A stretch of DNA of 36,252 nt from an uncultured bacterium (GCA_949286705.1 CASEDF010000006.1:245809-282060); one strand, 5' to 3'. Counted from the first letter of the stretch, positions 15,936-24,064 are shown. Notes: generated from the sequence alone by a model not told the origin. Program-made: numbers and translations.

Positions 15936-16188
15936 GGTATTCGTCAAGTTTGCCTGATTTATACAAAGCGTTCAAATCGTCAAAACCGCCTACGTATTTA
16001 TCATTTATGACGATTTGGGGGATGGTCATGACTTTTTTGTTAAAGCGCGCCTCAAAATTTGCTGCCATTTCGTCAAAAGACTCCGTTACATCAGTTTCTT
16101 TATATTCAAGTCCTAAAGTTTTAAGCAATTTTTTTGCTTTAATGCAATATGGGCAGGTTTGTGATGTGTAAATTTCAATGTTGTTCAT
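15925..16188 (-). CDS. Glutaredoxin (CPYC, class I)
   Basis: An 87-residue dithiol glutaredoxin of normal length. The active site CPYC is at residues 12-15; TIPQIV near 57 supplies the cis-proline that contacts glutathione, and GGFDDL near 68 is the conserved GG-x-D-D/E-L glutathione-binding segment. It reduces disulfides or glutathionylated proteins with glutathione or an alternative low-molecular thiol. AAAAGGAG sets the start. It lies 12 bp downstream of the WG-repeat gene and so is probably co-transcribed, and overlaps the convergent FMN oxidoreductase by 11 bp. Confidence 0.93.
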   Translation of the reverse strand: MNNIEIYTSQTCPYCIKAKKLLKTLGLEYKETDVTESFDEMAANFEARFNKKVMTIPQIVINDKYVGGFDDLNALYKSGKLDEYLNV

Positions 16189-16200
16189 AATAAACTCCTT

Positions 16201-17106
16201 TTATTGTAATTGACGTTTAAGCTCGTATTTAACATCGGACAAAGGACCGTTATTTGGTGTTCTGACAGAATTAATATAATTTCTTGCGTATGTAAAAGGA
16301 TATTTGGGCAGCCAGGTTAATTTCAGAAGAATTGAAACGGTTTCGGCGCCCTGAGAAAGCATCAATTCATCAATTGTTTGTTCATGCGCCGGCGATATTG
16401 ATGAAAACAGCTTCAAAAAATAATCCGTAAAAGTCACAACTGAATAACCGGTTGCGGTACCGGGGTTTGTAATAAGTTCGGCTATTTTAAAATTCTCATT
16501 TCCTTTTATTGCCTGAACATCTTGCGGCAGTGTAAATGTTTCACCTCTTACCTGCTCAATTTCATACCACTGTCCCTCATAGCTTATTCTCATAACATTT
16601 GGTTTCGGCATATAAATATCATCGAATTTATTCTCAAGGATTGTTCTGCCGTTCATATCAACAATCCCGTATTTAAAATTCTTACGTGTCAAAATCATAC
16701 CGCCAAACAGCAGATCAATTGAGGAATATTCTCTCGGCAGGATTTCTTTCCCGTATTCATCATAAAGCGCGTATTTATTTCCGCGTCCTATTTTTAAATA
16801 TTTTCCGAGAACCCTTTCCACATGGCTGTATTTAATCGGCACTAAAATATTGCCGGATTTGTCAATCAAACCGAATTTACTGCCCTTTTGAACAATATAG
16901 GACGTATCCCCGAGCAAAATCATTTTTTTATATTCAGGTTCTACGATAATATTGTCATTTGCATCTTTCAACCCGAAATATTTATCGTTCTTGAATACTT
17001 TTACGACCGCATTTGCCGTGACATTTTTTTCAACACTGCCGGTGACTGCAAATGCCGATCCTTGAAAAATTATAACCAAACCTAAAAATAACAAAAACTT
17101 TTTCAT
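16201..17106 (-). CDS. Exported WG-repeat protein
   Basis: A 301-residue protein with a signal peptide (MKKFLLFLGLVIIFQGSAFA, likely cut after AFA). About residues 35-185 hold at least four WG (KWG) beta-repeats, seen as KYFGLKDANDNIIVEPEY, KFGLIDKSGNILVPIKY, KYALYDEYGKEILPREY and KYGIVDMNGRTILENKF. The family pattern is [K/R]-[W/Y/F]-G-[L/V]-x-[D/N]-x-x-G-x-x-[I/L]-x-P-x-[Y/F]. The C-terminal 100 residues are helical. WG repeats form small beta-sheets, usually on secreted or surface proteins; function is unknown here. ATG at 17106 is favoured over 17112 because an extended -10 lies exactly 6 nt upstream of it and no ribosome binding site supports either. Glutaredoxin follows 12 bp later. Confidence 0.8.
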   Translation of the reverse strand: MKKFLLFLGLVIIFQGSAFAVTGSVEKNVTANAVVKVFKNDKYFGLKDANDNIIVEPEYKKMILLGDTSYIVQKGSKFGLIDKSGNILVPIKYSHVERVLGKYLKIGRGNKYALYDEYGKEILPREYSSIDLLFGGMILTRKNFKYGIVDMNGRTILENKFDDIYMPKPNVMRISYEGQWYEIEQVRGETFTLPQDVQAIKGNENFKIAELITNPGTATGYSVVTFTDYFLKLFSSISPAHEQTIDELMLSQGAETVSILLKLTWLPKYPFTYARNYINSVRTPNNGPLSDVKYELKRQLQ

Positions 17107-17112
17107 AATCAT

Positions 17113-17121
17113 ATAATAGCA
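17113..17121 (-). promoter_or_regulatory. Extended -10 promoter, leaderless, for the WG-repeat gene
   Basis: TGCTATTAT on the minus strand is followed by six bases and the ATG at 17106. This selects that ATG over the one at 17112, which would lie upstream of the expected transcription start. Confidence 0.55.
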
Positions 17122-17133
17122 TAAAATTTATTA

Positions 17134-17142
17134 TGTTATAAT
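17134..17142 (+). promoter_or_regulatory. Extended -10 promoter for the second AsmA-like gene
   Basis: TGTTATAAT is a perfect extended -10. The expected start site is near 17149, just before the GAGGGAG ribosome binding site of the gene that begins at 17163. It sits within 20 bp of the divergent WG promoter. Confidence 0.55.
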
Positions 17143-17162
17143 TTCATTAAGAGGGAGCTGTG

Positions 17163-19943
17163 ATGAAAAAAAGATTAACAATAATAATTTTAAGTACAAT
17201 ATTTGGCGCGGCAGCTATATTGTCCGTCCTTTATACGGCAGTAATTCCGGCTGTTATATCAAATCCGCACACATTAAATTTTATTGAAAAACAGGTTAAA
17301 AATCTTACCAGCGCTGACCTGATGATTGGAAATATTAAACTAAAAACCGGTTTGGCAATAAAATTTAAAGCTGACGAGATTAAACTTACAAAAGACAATG
17401 AAACTCTTTTTGGAGTCAAAAATCTTGATACACAAATTTCCCTTAACGATATTTTTAAACATCGCATAATCCTTGACAAATTATTTGTGGAATACTTTTT
17501 TGCGGACGTAAATAAGATTATTGCGCTTTTCCCGCAGACTGAAACACCTAAACAAACAACAAAATCAAATTGGTCAATTGATTTTTATGATTCAATACTC
17601 GGGCTAAAAAAAGCAACAGTACTTTACCATATTGAACCTGATGTTGATATAAAACTTTATGCAGATAAACTTTTCGTTAATAACACGAAAAAATACGAAC
17701 GATTTGTACATTTCAACTTTGATACAACTATCAAAAAAGCCGACAAAACCCTGACTTTTTCAATCGGCGACAAAAACAAAGTTTTTATCAAAGAAAAACA
17801 TCTTTATGTAAAAGACTGTATTTTTAATGTCAACAATTCAGATGTTCATATAAATGCTGAGGCTTCCCGCGAAACAGGAATGAATATAAATCTGTCTTCC
17901 AAAAATTTCAACATAGATGATGTTATTGCAATTGCCGGCTCAAATCTTTTGATAAATAACGGCAGCGAAATTATTTCTTATTTTAAAGACATAAAAGGAA
18001 GTTTTAATTTTGACCTCAACCTCACAAAAAATGACCTGAACGGCACAATTGATATGAATAAAGCATCTCTAAAAATTGTGCCGGTTGCAGATCTGCCGCT
18101 TACTGTTGATAAAGGGCAAATCGTTTTAACCTCAAATGATATAACCTTAAAAGACTTTAAGGGCTATTACGGCTCAACAAGGAAAAATCATATTGAATTA
18201 AAAGGCATTATAAAAGATTATACAAAATCATGCGACACTGAAGTTATTATCAAAACAGTTGCAACAAACGAATTTGCTGAAAAGTATTTGTCAAAACTCG
18301 TAGGTTTTCCGTTTAAAATTATCGGTAATGCCGGTACAAGCGTGATTATAAAATCAATATACAACAAAATTGACGTAATCTGGGCATCAAAACTTGCAAA
18401 AGGCGACGATATACTTGTCGACGGAGCATCTCTCACACCGACCGGTTACGACAGAGCCGTCAAAGCGGATTTGCATTTTGAAGATAATATTTTAAACATA
18501 AAAGACATAAATTATTATATCGCATCCGAACTTGTCCGCGGAGTAAAAGTTAAACCGGTTTTATCATTGAACGGCAACATTGATTTTTCAAAACCTGTTC
18601 CGTTTGTTAAAAATATAGGATTTATAATACCGAACCCCTTGCCCAGTGAATTTTTGAACGTATTAATCGGACAAAAATTATTCAAAGGCGGGAAATTCTA
18701 CGGCGACCTTTCAATGCTCAATAACGGCACATACCCGGTTGTAAAGGGCAAATTAAGCGCTGAAAAAATAATTATTCCATCCCAGAGAGTATTTATCAAA
18801 AGCGGCGAATTTTATACAAATAAAGACTTTATCAATATAAAATCCGAAGGCTGGTATAAACGTTCAAAATACGATTTTTCAGGAACAATCGCCAACAAAA
18901 TAGCATTTCCTGTTGTTATCAAGAACATAGATTTCGGAATAGACAAAATTGATATTGAGCGGATAATGAAATCATTTAATCAGCAAAATACAGCCTCTGT
19001 CCAAAATCAGCCCAAAATTGTTGAAAATGCGGAATATGACTATGAAAATTACGACGAGGATAAAGACACAACAGCCGCGGCATTTGATATTAACAATTTG
19101 ATTATTGAAAGATGTATTCTAAGACTTGATAACGGCAAATATAAAGACATTAAATTCGGTAATCTGAAAGCAAATCTTACGCTGGATAAAAATAACATTC
19201 TCCAACTGCATTCAAACAGATTTGACATAGCAGAGGGAATTTCGTCCGTCAAAGTATTCTGTGACTTAAAAAAACATCAATATAATCTGACTCTCGGTAT
19301 AAAAGACGTAAATTCAGACTTGATGTCAACATCACTATTAAATCTGCCGCGCGAAATTTCCGGCAAAGCTAGTGGTCTGATTGCGCTTAATACCGATGAT
19401 TCACTTAAAATGAACGGCTCGATAAAATTTATTGTAAAAGACGGTACAATCCAAAAAATCGGTCTGATTGAATACATTCTGAAATTTGCTGCCGTATTCA
19501 GAAACCCGATTGCAATGATAAGCCCTGCAACTTTATCGGATATGGTAAGCATACCCGAAGGCAATTTCAAAAACATCACGGGCGAACTTTACCTGAAAAA
19601 TAACGTTGTTGAACTTCTAAAAATCAAATCATCTTCTCCTCAATTGGGAAGTTATATTGTCGGCAGATATAACATAGAAAACGGCGACGCAATCTTGAGA
19701 ATTTACACAAAATTCAGCAGCTCACATAAAGGCTTCGGCGGATTTTTACGAAACTTTTCACTCAACAGCCTTGCAAACAGAATCCCTCTGAGCAGCCGCA
19801 ATGACGCTAATTATTACGCATCTGAATTAAAAGAAATTCCTGAAATTGAAGCTGACGAAAAAGACTGCCAGATATTCCTGACAAAAGTTGACGGCGATGT
19901 CGTAAATAACAACTTCCTGTCATCTTTAAAAAAGATTAAATAA
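17163..19943 (+). CDS. AsmA-like envelope protein (second)
   Basis: A 926-residue protein that starts at ATG 17163, 5 nt after GAGGGAG (the GTG immediately before it is less well spaced). A membrane helix (about 6-28) is followed by VISNPHTLNFIEKQVKNLTSADLMIGNIKLKTG, which fits the AsmA N-terminal domain pattern, then about 700 residues of short alternating beta strands and a C-terminal AsmA-like domain near 740-880 (ISGKASGLIALNTDDSLKMNGSIKF, IEYILKF and MVSIPEGNFKNITGELYLKNNVVEL). It should span the periplasm from an inner-membrane anchor. It ends in an 8-bp convergent overlap with the EamA gene. This is a distant paralogue of the 1239-residue protein at 11030; having two in 9 kb suggests a dedicated envelope lipid-transport region. 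Confidence 0.82.
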   Translation: MKKRLTIIILSTIFGAAAILSVLYTAVIPAVISNPHTLNFIEKQVKNLTSADLMIGNIKLKTGLAIKFKADEIKLTKDNETLFGVKNLDTQISLNDIFKHRIILDKLFVEYFFADVNKIIALFPQTETPKQTTKSNWSIDFYDSILGLKKATVLYHIEPDVDIKLYADKLFVNNTKKYERFVHFNFDTTIKKADKTLTFSIGDKNKVFIKEKHLYVKDCIFNVNNSDVHINAEASRETGMNINLSSKNFNIDDVIAIAGSNLLINNGSEIISYFKDIKGSFNFDLNLTKNDLNGTIDMNKASLKIVPVADLPLTVDKGQIVLTSNDITLKDFKGYYGSTRKNHIELKGIIKDYTKSCDTEVIIKTVATNEFAEKYLSKLVGFPFKIIGNAGTSVIIKSIYNKIDVIWASKLAKGDDILVDGASLTPTGYDRAVKADLHFEDNILNIKDINYYIASELVRGVKVKPVLSLNGNIDFSKPVPFVKNIGFIIPNPLPSEFLNVLIGQKLFKGGKFYGDLSMLNNGTYPVVKGKLSAEKIIIPSQRVFIKSGEFYTNKDFINIKSEGWYKRSKYDFSGTIANKIAFPVVIKNIDFGIDKIDIERIMKSFNQQNTASVQNQPKIVENAEYDYENYDEDKDTTAAAFDINNLIIERCILRLDNGKYKDIKFGNLKANLTLDKNNILQLHSNRFDIAEGISSVKVFCDLKKHQYNLTLGIKDVNSDLMSTSLLNLPREISGKASGLIALNTDDSLKMNGSIKFIVKDGTIQKIGLIEYILKFAAVFRNPIAMISPATLSDMVSIPEGNFKNITGELYLKNNVVELLKIKSSSPQLGSYIVGRYNIENGDAILRIYTKFSSSHKGFGGFLRNFSLNSLANRIPLSSRNDANYYASELKEIPEIEADEKDCQIFLTKVDGDVVNNNFLSSLKKIK

Positions 19944-20841
19944 AATCGGCTTTTTTAAACGGTAACTGTGAAAGTATAATTGCAATTATCATAATAATAC
20001 AGCCGATAATTTCTTTACCGGTCAATGTTTCACCTAAAAGCACCATGCCGCCCAAAACGGCGAATACAGCTTCAGAGCTTAAAATCAAAGTTGCTAAGAT
20101 AGGCTGCGTTGCCTTATGTCCGAAAATTTGCAAAGTATAAGCGACTCCCGTTACAATTACGCCTATAAATAAAATCGGCTTATAACCTGCTATAATTGCC
20201 GGCAATGTCGGATTTTCCAGTAAAAACATAAAAGGCAAGGATAATATTCCCGCAACCAAAAACTGCAGACTTGACAATTTTAATGCACTGGCTTTTTTGG
20301 AAAAATGACTCACAACGATTATGTGGAGCGCAAAGAAAAATGCGCTTACAATAAGCCATATATCCCAAAAGTTAAAGCTGAACGCGCCTTTTGCGCATAA
20401 AAGATACAACCCGAAAAGCGCCAGCACAATGCTCAATTTAACATTATTTTTTAATTTATGCTTGAGCAAAACCGCGATAACCGGCACAAAAATTATGTAT
20501 AATGATGTAATAAAACCTGCTTTTCCCGCCTGTGCGTATATCATACAATATTGATTAATGGAAAACGCAATAAATAAAACAATTCCTGCCCAAAATCCGC
20601 CTTTCAAAAGTTCTTTATCAGAATAAGAACATTTGATGCTTTTATCAATTTTGTCAAAAATAAAAAACAACGGCATAAGACAAAAACTTCCGATAAAACA
20701 GCGCAAGGTATTAAATGTAAACGGTCCGACGTAATCCATCCCGCTTTTTTGCGCAACAAATGACAAACCGGATATAAATGCAGCCATTAAAAGTGAAAGA
20801 TTACAATATATATATATCTTTTTTGCCTCAATTTTTTGCAT
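19936..20841 (-). CDS. EamA/DMT-family permease
   Basis: A 301-residue membrane protein with ten hydrophobic helices arranged as two EamA repeats, the classical drug/metabolite transporter layout. Repeat 1 opens with a FISGLSFVAQKSGMDYVGPFTFNTLRCFIG segment (family W/F-G-x-x-x-x-x-x-K... and R-x-x-x-A/G) and repeat 2 ends with GVAYTLQIFGHKATQPILATLILSSEAVFAVLGGMVLLGE, matching the conserved E-P/A-V-F-A-x-L-x-x-x-L-x-L-G-E motif. Substrate unknown; family members move amino acids, nucleotides or drugs. No ribosome binding site is present. A TTGACT/CATAAT promoter ends six bases before the ATG. Confidence 0.9.
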   Translation of the reverse strand: MQKIEAKKIYIYCNLSLLMAAFISGLSFVAQKSGMDYVGPFTFNTLRCFIGSFCLMPLFFIFDKIDKSIKCSYSDKELLKGGFWAGIVLFIAFSINQYCMIYAQAGKAGFITSLYIIFVPVIAVLLKHKLKNNVKLSIVLALFGLYLLCAKGAFSFNFWDIWLIVSAFFFALHIIVVSHFSKKASALKLSSLQFLVAGILSLPFMFLLENPTLPAIIAGYKPILFIGVIVTGVAYTLQIFGHKATQPILATLILSSEAVFAVLGGMVLLGETLTGKEIIGCIIMIIAIILSQLPFKKADFI

Positions 20842-20847
20842 ACAATT

Positions 20848-20878
20848 ATTATGGTGCCTGATAAAATTATTAAGTCAA
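20848..20878 (-). promoter_or_regulatory. -35/-10 promoter, leaderless, for the EamA gene
   Basis: On the minus strand TTGACT (20878-20873) and CATAAT (20853-20848) are separated by 19 bp, and six bases separate the -10 from the ATG. The spacing is longer than ideal, but no ribosome binding site offers an alternative. Confidence 0.45.
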
Positions 20879-21058
20879 GGGCTAATGATCAATTTTATAA
20901 AACATATATTGCCTAAAAACCGTTATTTATATTTAAAGTTTTGTAACAATATTATATACATTTAAGATATAACAAACAATTTTTCGACTGAAACATTTTT
21001 ATTATAAATACTAGAAGGTTTATTCAATTTGTGGGAAAATAACGAAAGGAAATTTGTT

Positions 21059-21439
21059 ATGAAAAAAGCATTAGTTACATTATTTAAAAAGGTTTTTGAT
21101 GGATCTTCAAAATACTGGAAAAACATAAGTACCGAATTAACGGAAAAAGGAACTGTTATTCAAAAAGCCATATCAAAAGACGGTTCCCAAAAAATAATAA
21201 CCAAAACATACGACAAAGGAAGCCATATGGCTAAATTAGGGATTAAAGAAACAACAGCTTACTGGAATCTGACACCCAATAATATGGCAAGTCACGGCGG
21301 TAAACCGTATTTTGTTCGCGATGGTTACAGAGTAGTATTAAACAACGGTAAAAAATTACATTTAAATCAAAATGACCTAAAAGAATTCTTTAAGAGTGTA
21401 AATACTTATAAAAATTATGGCGGCACCTTAAAAGTTTAA
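21059..21439 (+). CDS. Small basic protein, unknown
   Basis: A 126-residue lysine-rich protein of no family I recognise. The ATG at 21059 is set by GAAAGGA at 21044-21050. The sequence looks like a small globular alpha/beta domain: a helical N-terminus, two K/T-rich strands, and a GYRVVLNNGKKLHLNQNDLKEFF segment near the end. No signal peptide or membrane helix. It stands alone, with a possible TTGTAA/TAAGAT promoter at 20941-20968 (16-bp spacing) and a strong terminator immediately downstream. Confidence 0.55.
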   Translation: MKKALVTLFKKVFDGSSKYWKNISTELTEKGTVIQKAISKDGSQKIITKTYDKGSHMAKLGIKETTAYWNLTPNNMASHGGKPYFVRDGYRVVLNNGKKLHLNQNDLKEFFKSVNTYKNYGGTLKV

Positions 21440-21455
21440 TGGACATATTGAGAAT

Positions 21456-21486
21456 AAAAGCCCCTGTCAATTGACAGGGGCTTTTT
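21456..21486 (+). terminator. Strong intrinsic terminator
   Basis: A perfect 15-bp inverted repeat (AAAAGCCCCTGTCAA and its complement, 21456-21485) followed by T. It ends the small basic-protein gene and, being symmetric, could also act on the other strand. Confidence 0.85.
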
Positions 21487-21597
21487 CTATATAACCGTTT
21501 GCCGACTGCAATACCAATGTTTTTTGTCGGCAAGACTCCGTCCTCTGCCGCCTCGCGCATGAACCGGACAAGGCACCCGCCTTGTGCATCACATTAT

Positions 21598-21630
21598 AAA
21601 ACCGGCTGAAACTTTTGTTCCGCCGGCTTT
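21598..21630 (-). terminator. Terminator of tRNA-Ser
   Basis: Read on the minus strand, AAAGCCGGC pairs with GCCGGTTTT (one G-U pair) around a loop, directly after the tRNA-Ser 3' end. The 110 bp between this hairpin and the terminator at 21456-21486 is comparatively GC-rich and shows no gene. Confidence 0.7.
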
Positions 21631-21633
21631 ATT

Positions 21634-21720
21634 CAGAGGGGATGGGATTCGAACCCACGGTGGAATTGCTCCCACACAACCTTTCCAAGATTGCACCTTA
21701 AACCTCTCGGACACCCCTCT
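21634..21720 (-). tRNA. tRNA-Ser (anticodon GGA)
   Basis: A class II tRNA with a long variable arm. The acceptor stem AGAGGGG (21720-21714) pairs with CCCCTCT (21641-21635); the discriminator is G at 21634. The anticodon stem CAATC/GGTTG closes the loop TTGGAAA, anticodon GGA. The T-arm GTGGGTTCGAATCCCAT is intact. CCA is not encoded. An integrase remnant ends 18 bp from its 5' end. Confidence 0.95.
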
Positions 21721-21737
21721 ATGGATTTATCAAGGTT

Positions 21738-21911
21738 TTAGATTTTCGTGTTCAATTTGTGCTCACATTTTAATTCATCAAGTATATTTATTGCTTTTGA
21801 TTTTAATGATGGCATTACATGTCCGTATGTATCTAACGTTACTTTGGAATTAGCATGACCTAATTGCTCTTGTACATATTTTACCGTAAGATTTTTAGAA
21901 AGTAAATAGGT
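21738..21911 (-). pseudogene. C-terminal remnant of a tyrosine recombinase (phage-type integrase)
   Basis: An open minus-strand frame of 57 residues with no start codon. It contains the end of a tyrosine-recombinase catalytic domain: SKNLTVKYVQEQLGHANSKV (the L-G-H box with the catalytic histidine) and TLDTYGHV (the nucleophile tyrosine followed by G-H). This is the arrangement of integrase C-termini such as VQxxLGHxxxxxTxxxYxH. The frame stops at TAA 21738-21740. Upstream it runs directly into the stop of the YqeG-type gene, and no remaining catalytic-domain arginines are visible, so the 5' part has been deleted. Position beside tRNA-Ser fits a former integrated element, although integrases usually lie at the tRNA 3' side, whereas this is at the 5' side. 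Confidence 0.85.
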
Positions 21912-22390
21912 TATTTTTTTATACTACAACGTTCTAATGCCCTTACTATCCTCACAAACTTTGATTCCTTATCAGCGGTTATTGAATCAACCAGAATTGT
22001 TTTACATCCCAAGAGTTTTCCGCATAATATATCCGTTAGCGGTCTGTCCCCTACAAGTATACACTCTTTTGCATTCAAATCATAATTATTTAAAAATTCT
22101 TTTGCCGGTCCGGTTTGGGGTTTGCAGGCATTAAAAAGTAACGGAAAATCAGAAATGTTTCTTACTTTTTCAATATATTTAGGATTTTTATTGTTTGAGA
22201 TTACAGCAACAAAAAAATTTTCTTTTACTTTTTTCAGCCATTCGAGCATTTCATCTGTATATATGCCGGATTTTGATGCCATTATTGTGCTGTCAAGATC
22301 AAAAAGCATAGCGCGAATTCCTGAATTCTTCAGTTCTTCAAGATTAATGTCATATATACTTTTCAAGTTATAATCAGGCTTTAGAAACAT
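21911..22390 (-). CDS. YqeG-type HAD-IIIA phosphatase
   Basis: A 159-residue HAD-superfamily hydrolase with all four motifs: DLDST (D31, D33, T35) with the nucleophile aspartate, ISNN (S65) as motif II, K90 in CKP as motif III, and GDRPLTD (D115, D120) as motif IV. This pattern and length match the YqeG/HAD-IIIA group related to mitochondrial PGP phosphatase; the cyanobacterial and firmicute members are of uncertain physiology. The start overlaps the U32 gene by 17 bp and no separate ribosome binding site is evident, so the two are translationally linked. Its stop coincides with the start of the integrase-remnant reading frame, which may be a deletion junction. Confidence 0.88.
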   Translation of the reverse strand: MFLKPDYNLKSIYDINLEELKNSGIRAMLFDLDSTIMASKSGIYTDEMLEWLKKVKENFFVAVISNNKNPKYIEKVRNISDFPLLFNACKPQTGPAKEFLNNYDLNAKECILVGDRPLTDILCGKLLGCKTILVDSITADKESKFVRIVRALERCSIKK

Positions 22391-23618
22391 ATTCTTTTAC
22401 TCCTACTGTACGTGCTAATGCGTATTTGTAATTCTCCGGCGCTTTTTCAAACTTCAAATAAACATCGTCATTTGTGTTGCCGAGGGGTTGTTCTTCTCCG
22501 TCTTTATTTTTAATTTCAAGAATTTTTGTTGTGAATTGTTCGGTTGGTGTTATAATTTCAACCTCGTCGTTTAAATGAATTTTATTTTTAATTTTTACTA
22601 AATAGCTGTCATCCTGTTTCCCGTGAAATTCAAAAAGAAAATCAGCGCCGGCAAGTCCTTTTGAAATATTATAGCTGTAGCTGTCGGGTGTATTTTCCCC
22701 GAGTGCAAAGCCAGTTGTATAGCCGCGGTTGCCGACTTTTTGTAATTCTATAAAATACTTATGCATATCGGCATCAGGGTTTTGCTTTAATTCATCAAGT
22801 GCGTTTCTGTAAGTTTTTGCAACGGCGGAAACATAATAAAGGCTTTTGGTTCTGCCTTCAACTTTTAATGAATCAACACCTGCATCAATAAGTTCTTTTA
22901 AGTGTTCAACAAGACATAAATCTTTAGGACTTAAAATATGTGAGCCTCTTTCGTCCTGATTAATTTCGTAATACTGGTCAGGGCGGGTGCTTTCAACGAG
23001 TTTATAGCTCCAGCGGCAGGGTTGAGAACAGTTGCCGTGATTAGCTTTCCTTTCACCGTTTGTAAAATAATCACTCAACAGACATCTGCCTGAAAAAGAC
23101 ACACATTGTGATCCGTGGATAAAGCTTTCAAGTTCAATATCAGGAACTCGACGGCGGATTTCAGCGATATCTTTGATTGCGAGTTCGCGTGCAAGGATCA
23201 CACGACTTGCGCCAAAATCACGCCAGAATTTTACGCTTTCGTAATTAAGGGTATTTGTTTGTGTACTAATGTGAAGCGGAGTTTCGGGCATATATTTTTT
23301 AACAAGATTTATAACTCCGAAATCACTTACGATAACAGCATCAGGATTAGACTCTTTAAGCTTATCGATTGATTTTTCCAGAAGTTCAATATCATTATTG
23401 AATGCAAAAATATTGAGAGTTAAATATGCTTTTGCGCCAAGGGTGTGCGCCAAATCGATTGCGTTTTTGAGATTGTCAAGGGTTATAATTTCGCCTTTAC
23501 GCATTGCGCGGAGGCTGAAGTCCACAATGCCCAAATATACGGCATTAGCGCCATAGCGTATTGCATATTCCAGCTTTTCAAGGTTGCCCGCGGGCATCAA
23601 AAGTTCTACATCTCTCAT
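22374..23618 (-). CDS. U32-family (TrhP-type) RNA hydroxylation or collagenase-like enzyme
   Basis: A 414-residue U32 protein of the usual length. The U32 signature is at residues 164-181 (ESFIHGSQCVSFSGRCLL), followed by HGNCSQPCRW; cysteines C172, C179, C197 and C201 are the expected iron-sulfur ligands. The N-terminal LLMPAGNLEKLEYAIRYGANAVYLG is the conserved barrel opening, and a beta-barrel domain follows in the last 80 residues. Although classed as peptidases, characterised members TrhP and RlhA act in 5-hydroxylation of tRNA U34 or 23S rRNA. Which role applies here is not visible. A TTGATT-17-TATCAT promoter ends six bases before the ATG, so the mRNA is probably leaderless. Confidence 0.9.
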   Translation of the reverse strand: MRDVELLMPAGNLEKLEYAIRYGANAVYLGIVDFSLRAMRKGEIITLDNLKNAIDLAHTLGAKAYLTLNIFAFNNDIELLEKSIDKLKESNPDAVIVSDFGVINLVKKYMPETPLHISTQTNTLNYESVKFWRDFGASRVILARELAIKDIAEIRRRVPDIELESFIHGSQCVSFSGRCLLSDYFTNGERKANHGNCSQPCRWSYKLVESTRPDQYYEINQDERGSHILSPKDLCLVEHLKELIDAGVDSLKVEGRTKSLYYVSAVAKTYRNALDELKQNPDADMHKYFIELQKVGNRGYTTGFALGENTPDSYSYNISKGLAGADFLFEFHGKQDDSYLVKIKNKIHLNDEVEIITPTEQFTTKILEIKNKDGEEQPLGNTNDDVYLKFEKAPENYKYALARTVGVKEYVSKA

Positions 23619-23624
23619 ACCAGA

Positions 23625-23653
23625 ATGATACTCAAAAGGTAATAAATAATCAA
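23625..23653 (-). promoter_or_regulatory. -35/-10 promoter, leaderless, for the U32 gene
   Basis: On the minus strand TTGATT (23653-23648), a 17-bp spacer and TATCAT (23630-23625) are followed by six bases and the ATG at 23618. Spacing is ideal; one mismatch from the -10 and two from the -35 consensus. Confidence 0.6.
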
Positions 23654-23718
23654 CCGATTAGGTGATGTTGTTTTTTGATTTATGTAGAAAATAGAATATA
23701 TAGATAGGAGATAAATTT

Positions 23719-23853
23719 ATGCAAACTATAGAAAATGCTGCATCTACAATAAAAGAAATCTGGCAATATCAACACCCCGTAATGCACACATGGTTTTTGC
23801 TGAGTGCCGTATCACTTTGTTCTATGTTTGCTGTCTTGTATTTTGTAATTTAG
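23719..23853 (+). CDS. 44-residue single-pass membrane peptide
   Basis: A very small gene starting at ATG 23719, 8 nt after AGGAG (23706-23710). The first 24 residues are polar and predicted helical; the last 19 (TWFLLSAVSLCSMFAVLYF) form one membrane helix. It sits between the divergent U32 gene and the L10 leader. It does not look like SecE, which might have been expected upstream of a ribosomal-protein operon. A weak TTGATT/TATAGA promoter (23675-23704) is possible. The strong ribosome binding site is the main reason to accept it. Confidence 0.55.
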   Translation: MQTIENAASTIKEIWQYQHPVMHTWFLLSAVSLCSMFAVLYFVI

Positions 23854-23901
23854 AATATTTAATGCTACATAATTTCTATTTACGATTTCTTAACAATTTT
23901 G

Positions 23902-23930
23902 TTGACATAAAAATGTTTTTAATGTAAATT
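23902..23930 (+). promoter_or_regulatory. Promoter of the rplJ-rplL operon
   Basis: A perfect TTGACA (23902-23907) and TAAATT (23925-23930) are separated by 17 bp. The expected start is near 23937, exactly at the beginning of the L10 leader. Confidence 0.75.
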
Positions 23931-23936
23931 AACTAT

Positions 23937-24064
23937 ACAACCGCAGACAGTCGGTAGACGTAATGTCTTTAAAATTCGCCGGCCGAGGTTACATAAAGTC
24001 GAAATATAAATATTTTAAGCTTGTGTAAGATTTTGCGGTTATCCATATGTGCAAAATCTTTTTT
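23937..24064 (+). ncRNA. L10 leader (ribosomal-protein autoregulatory RNA)
   Basis: The sequence ACCGCAGACAGTCGGTAGACG, followed by a GCCGGCCGAGGTT segment, is the hallmark of the L10 leader, in which a C/GCAGACAG half and a CCGAGG half form the kink-turn bound by the L10(L12)4 complex. Excess L10 binding stabilises the structure and lowers expression of the operon. The leader ends in a terminator hairpin at 24027-24064, consistent with transcription attenuation. Confidence 0.9.
24027..24064 (+). terminator. Attenuator within the L10 leader
   Basis: AAGATTTTGC (24027-24036) and GCAAAATCTT (24051-24060) form a perfect 10-bp stem followed by T. It lies 40 bp before rplJ, so it acts as conditional terminator. 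Confidence 0.8.
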
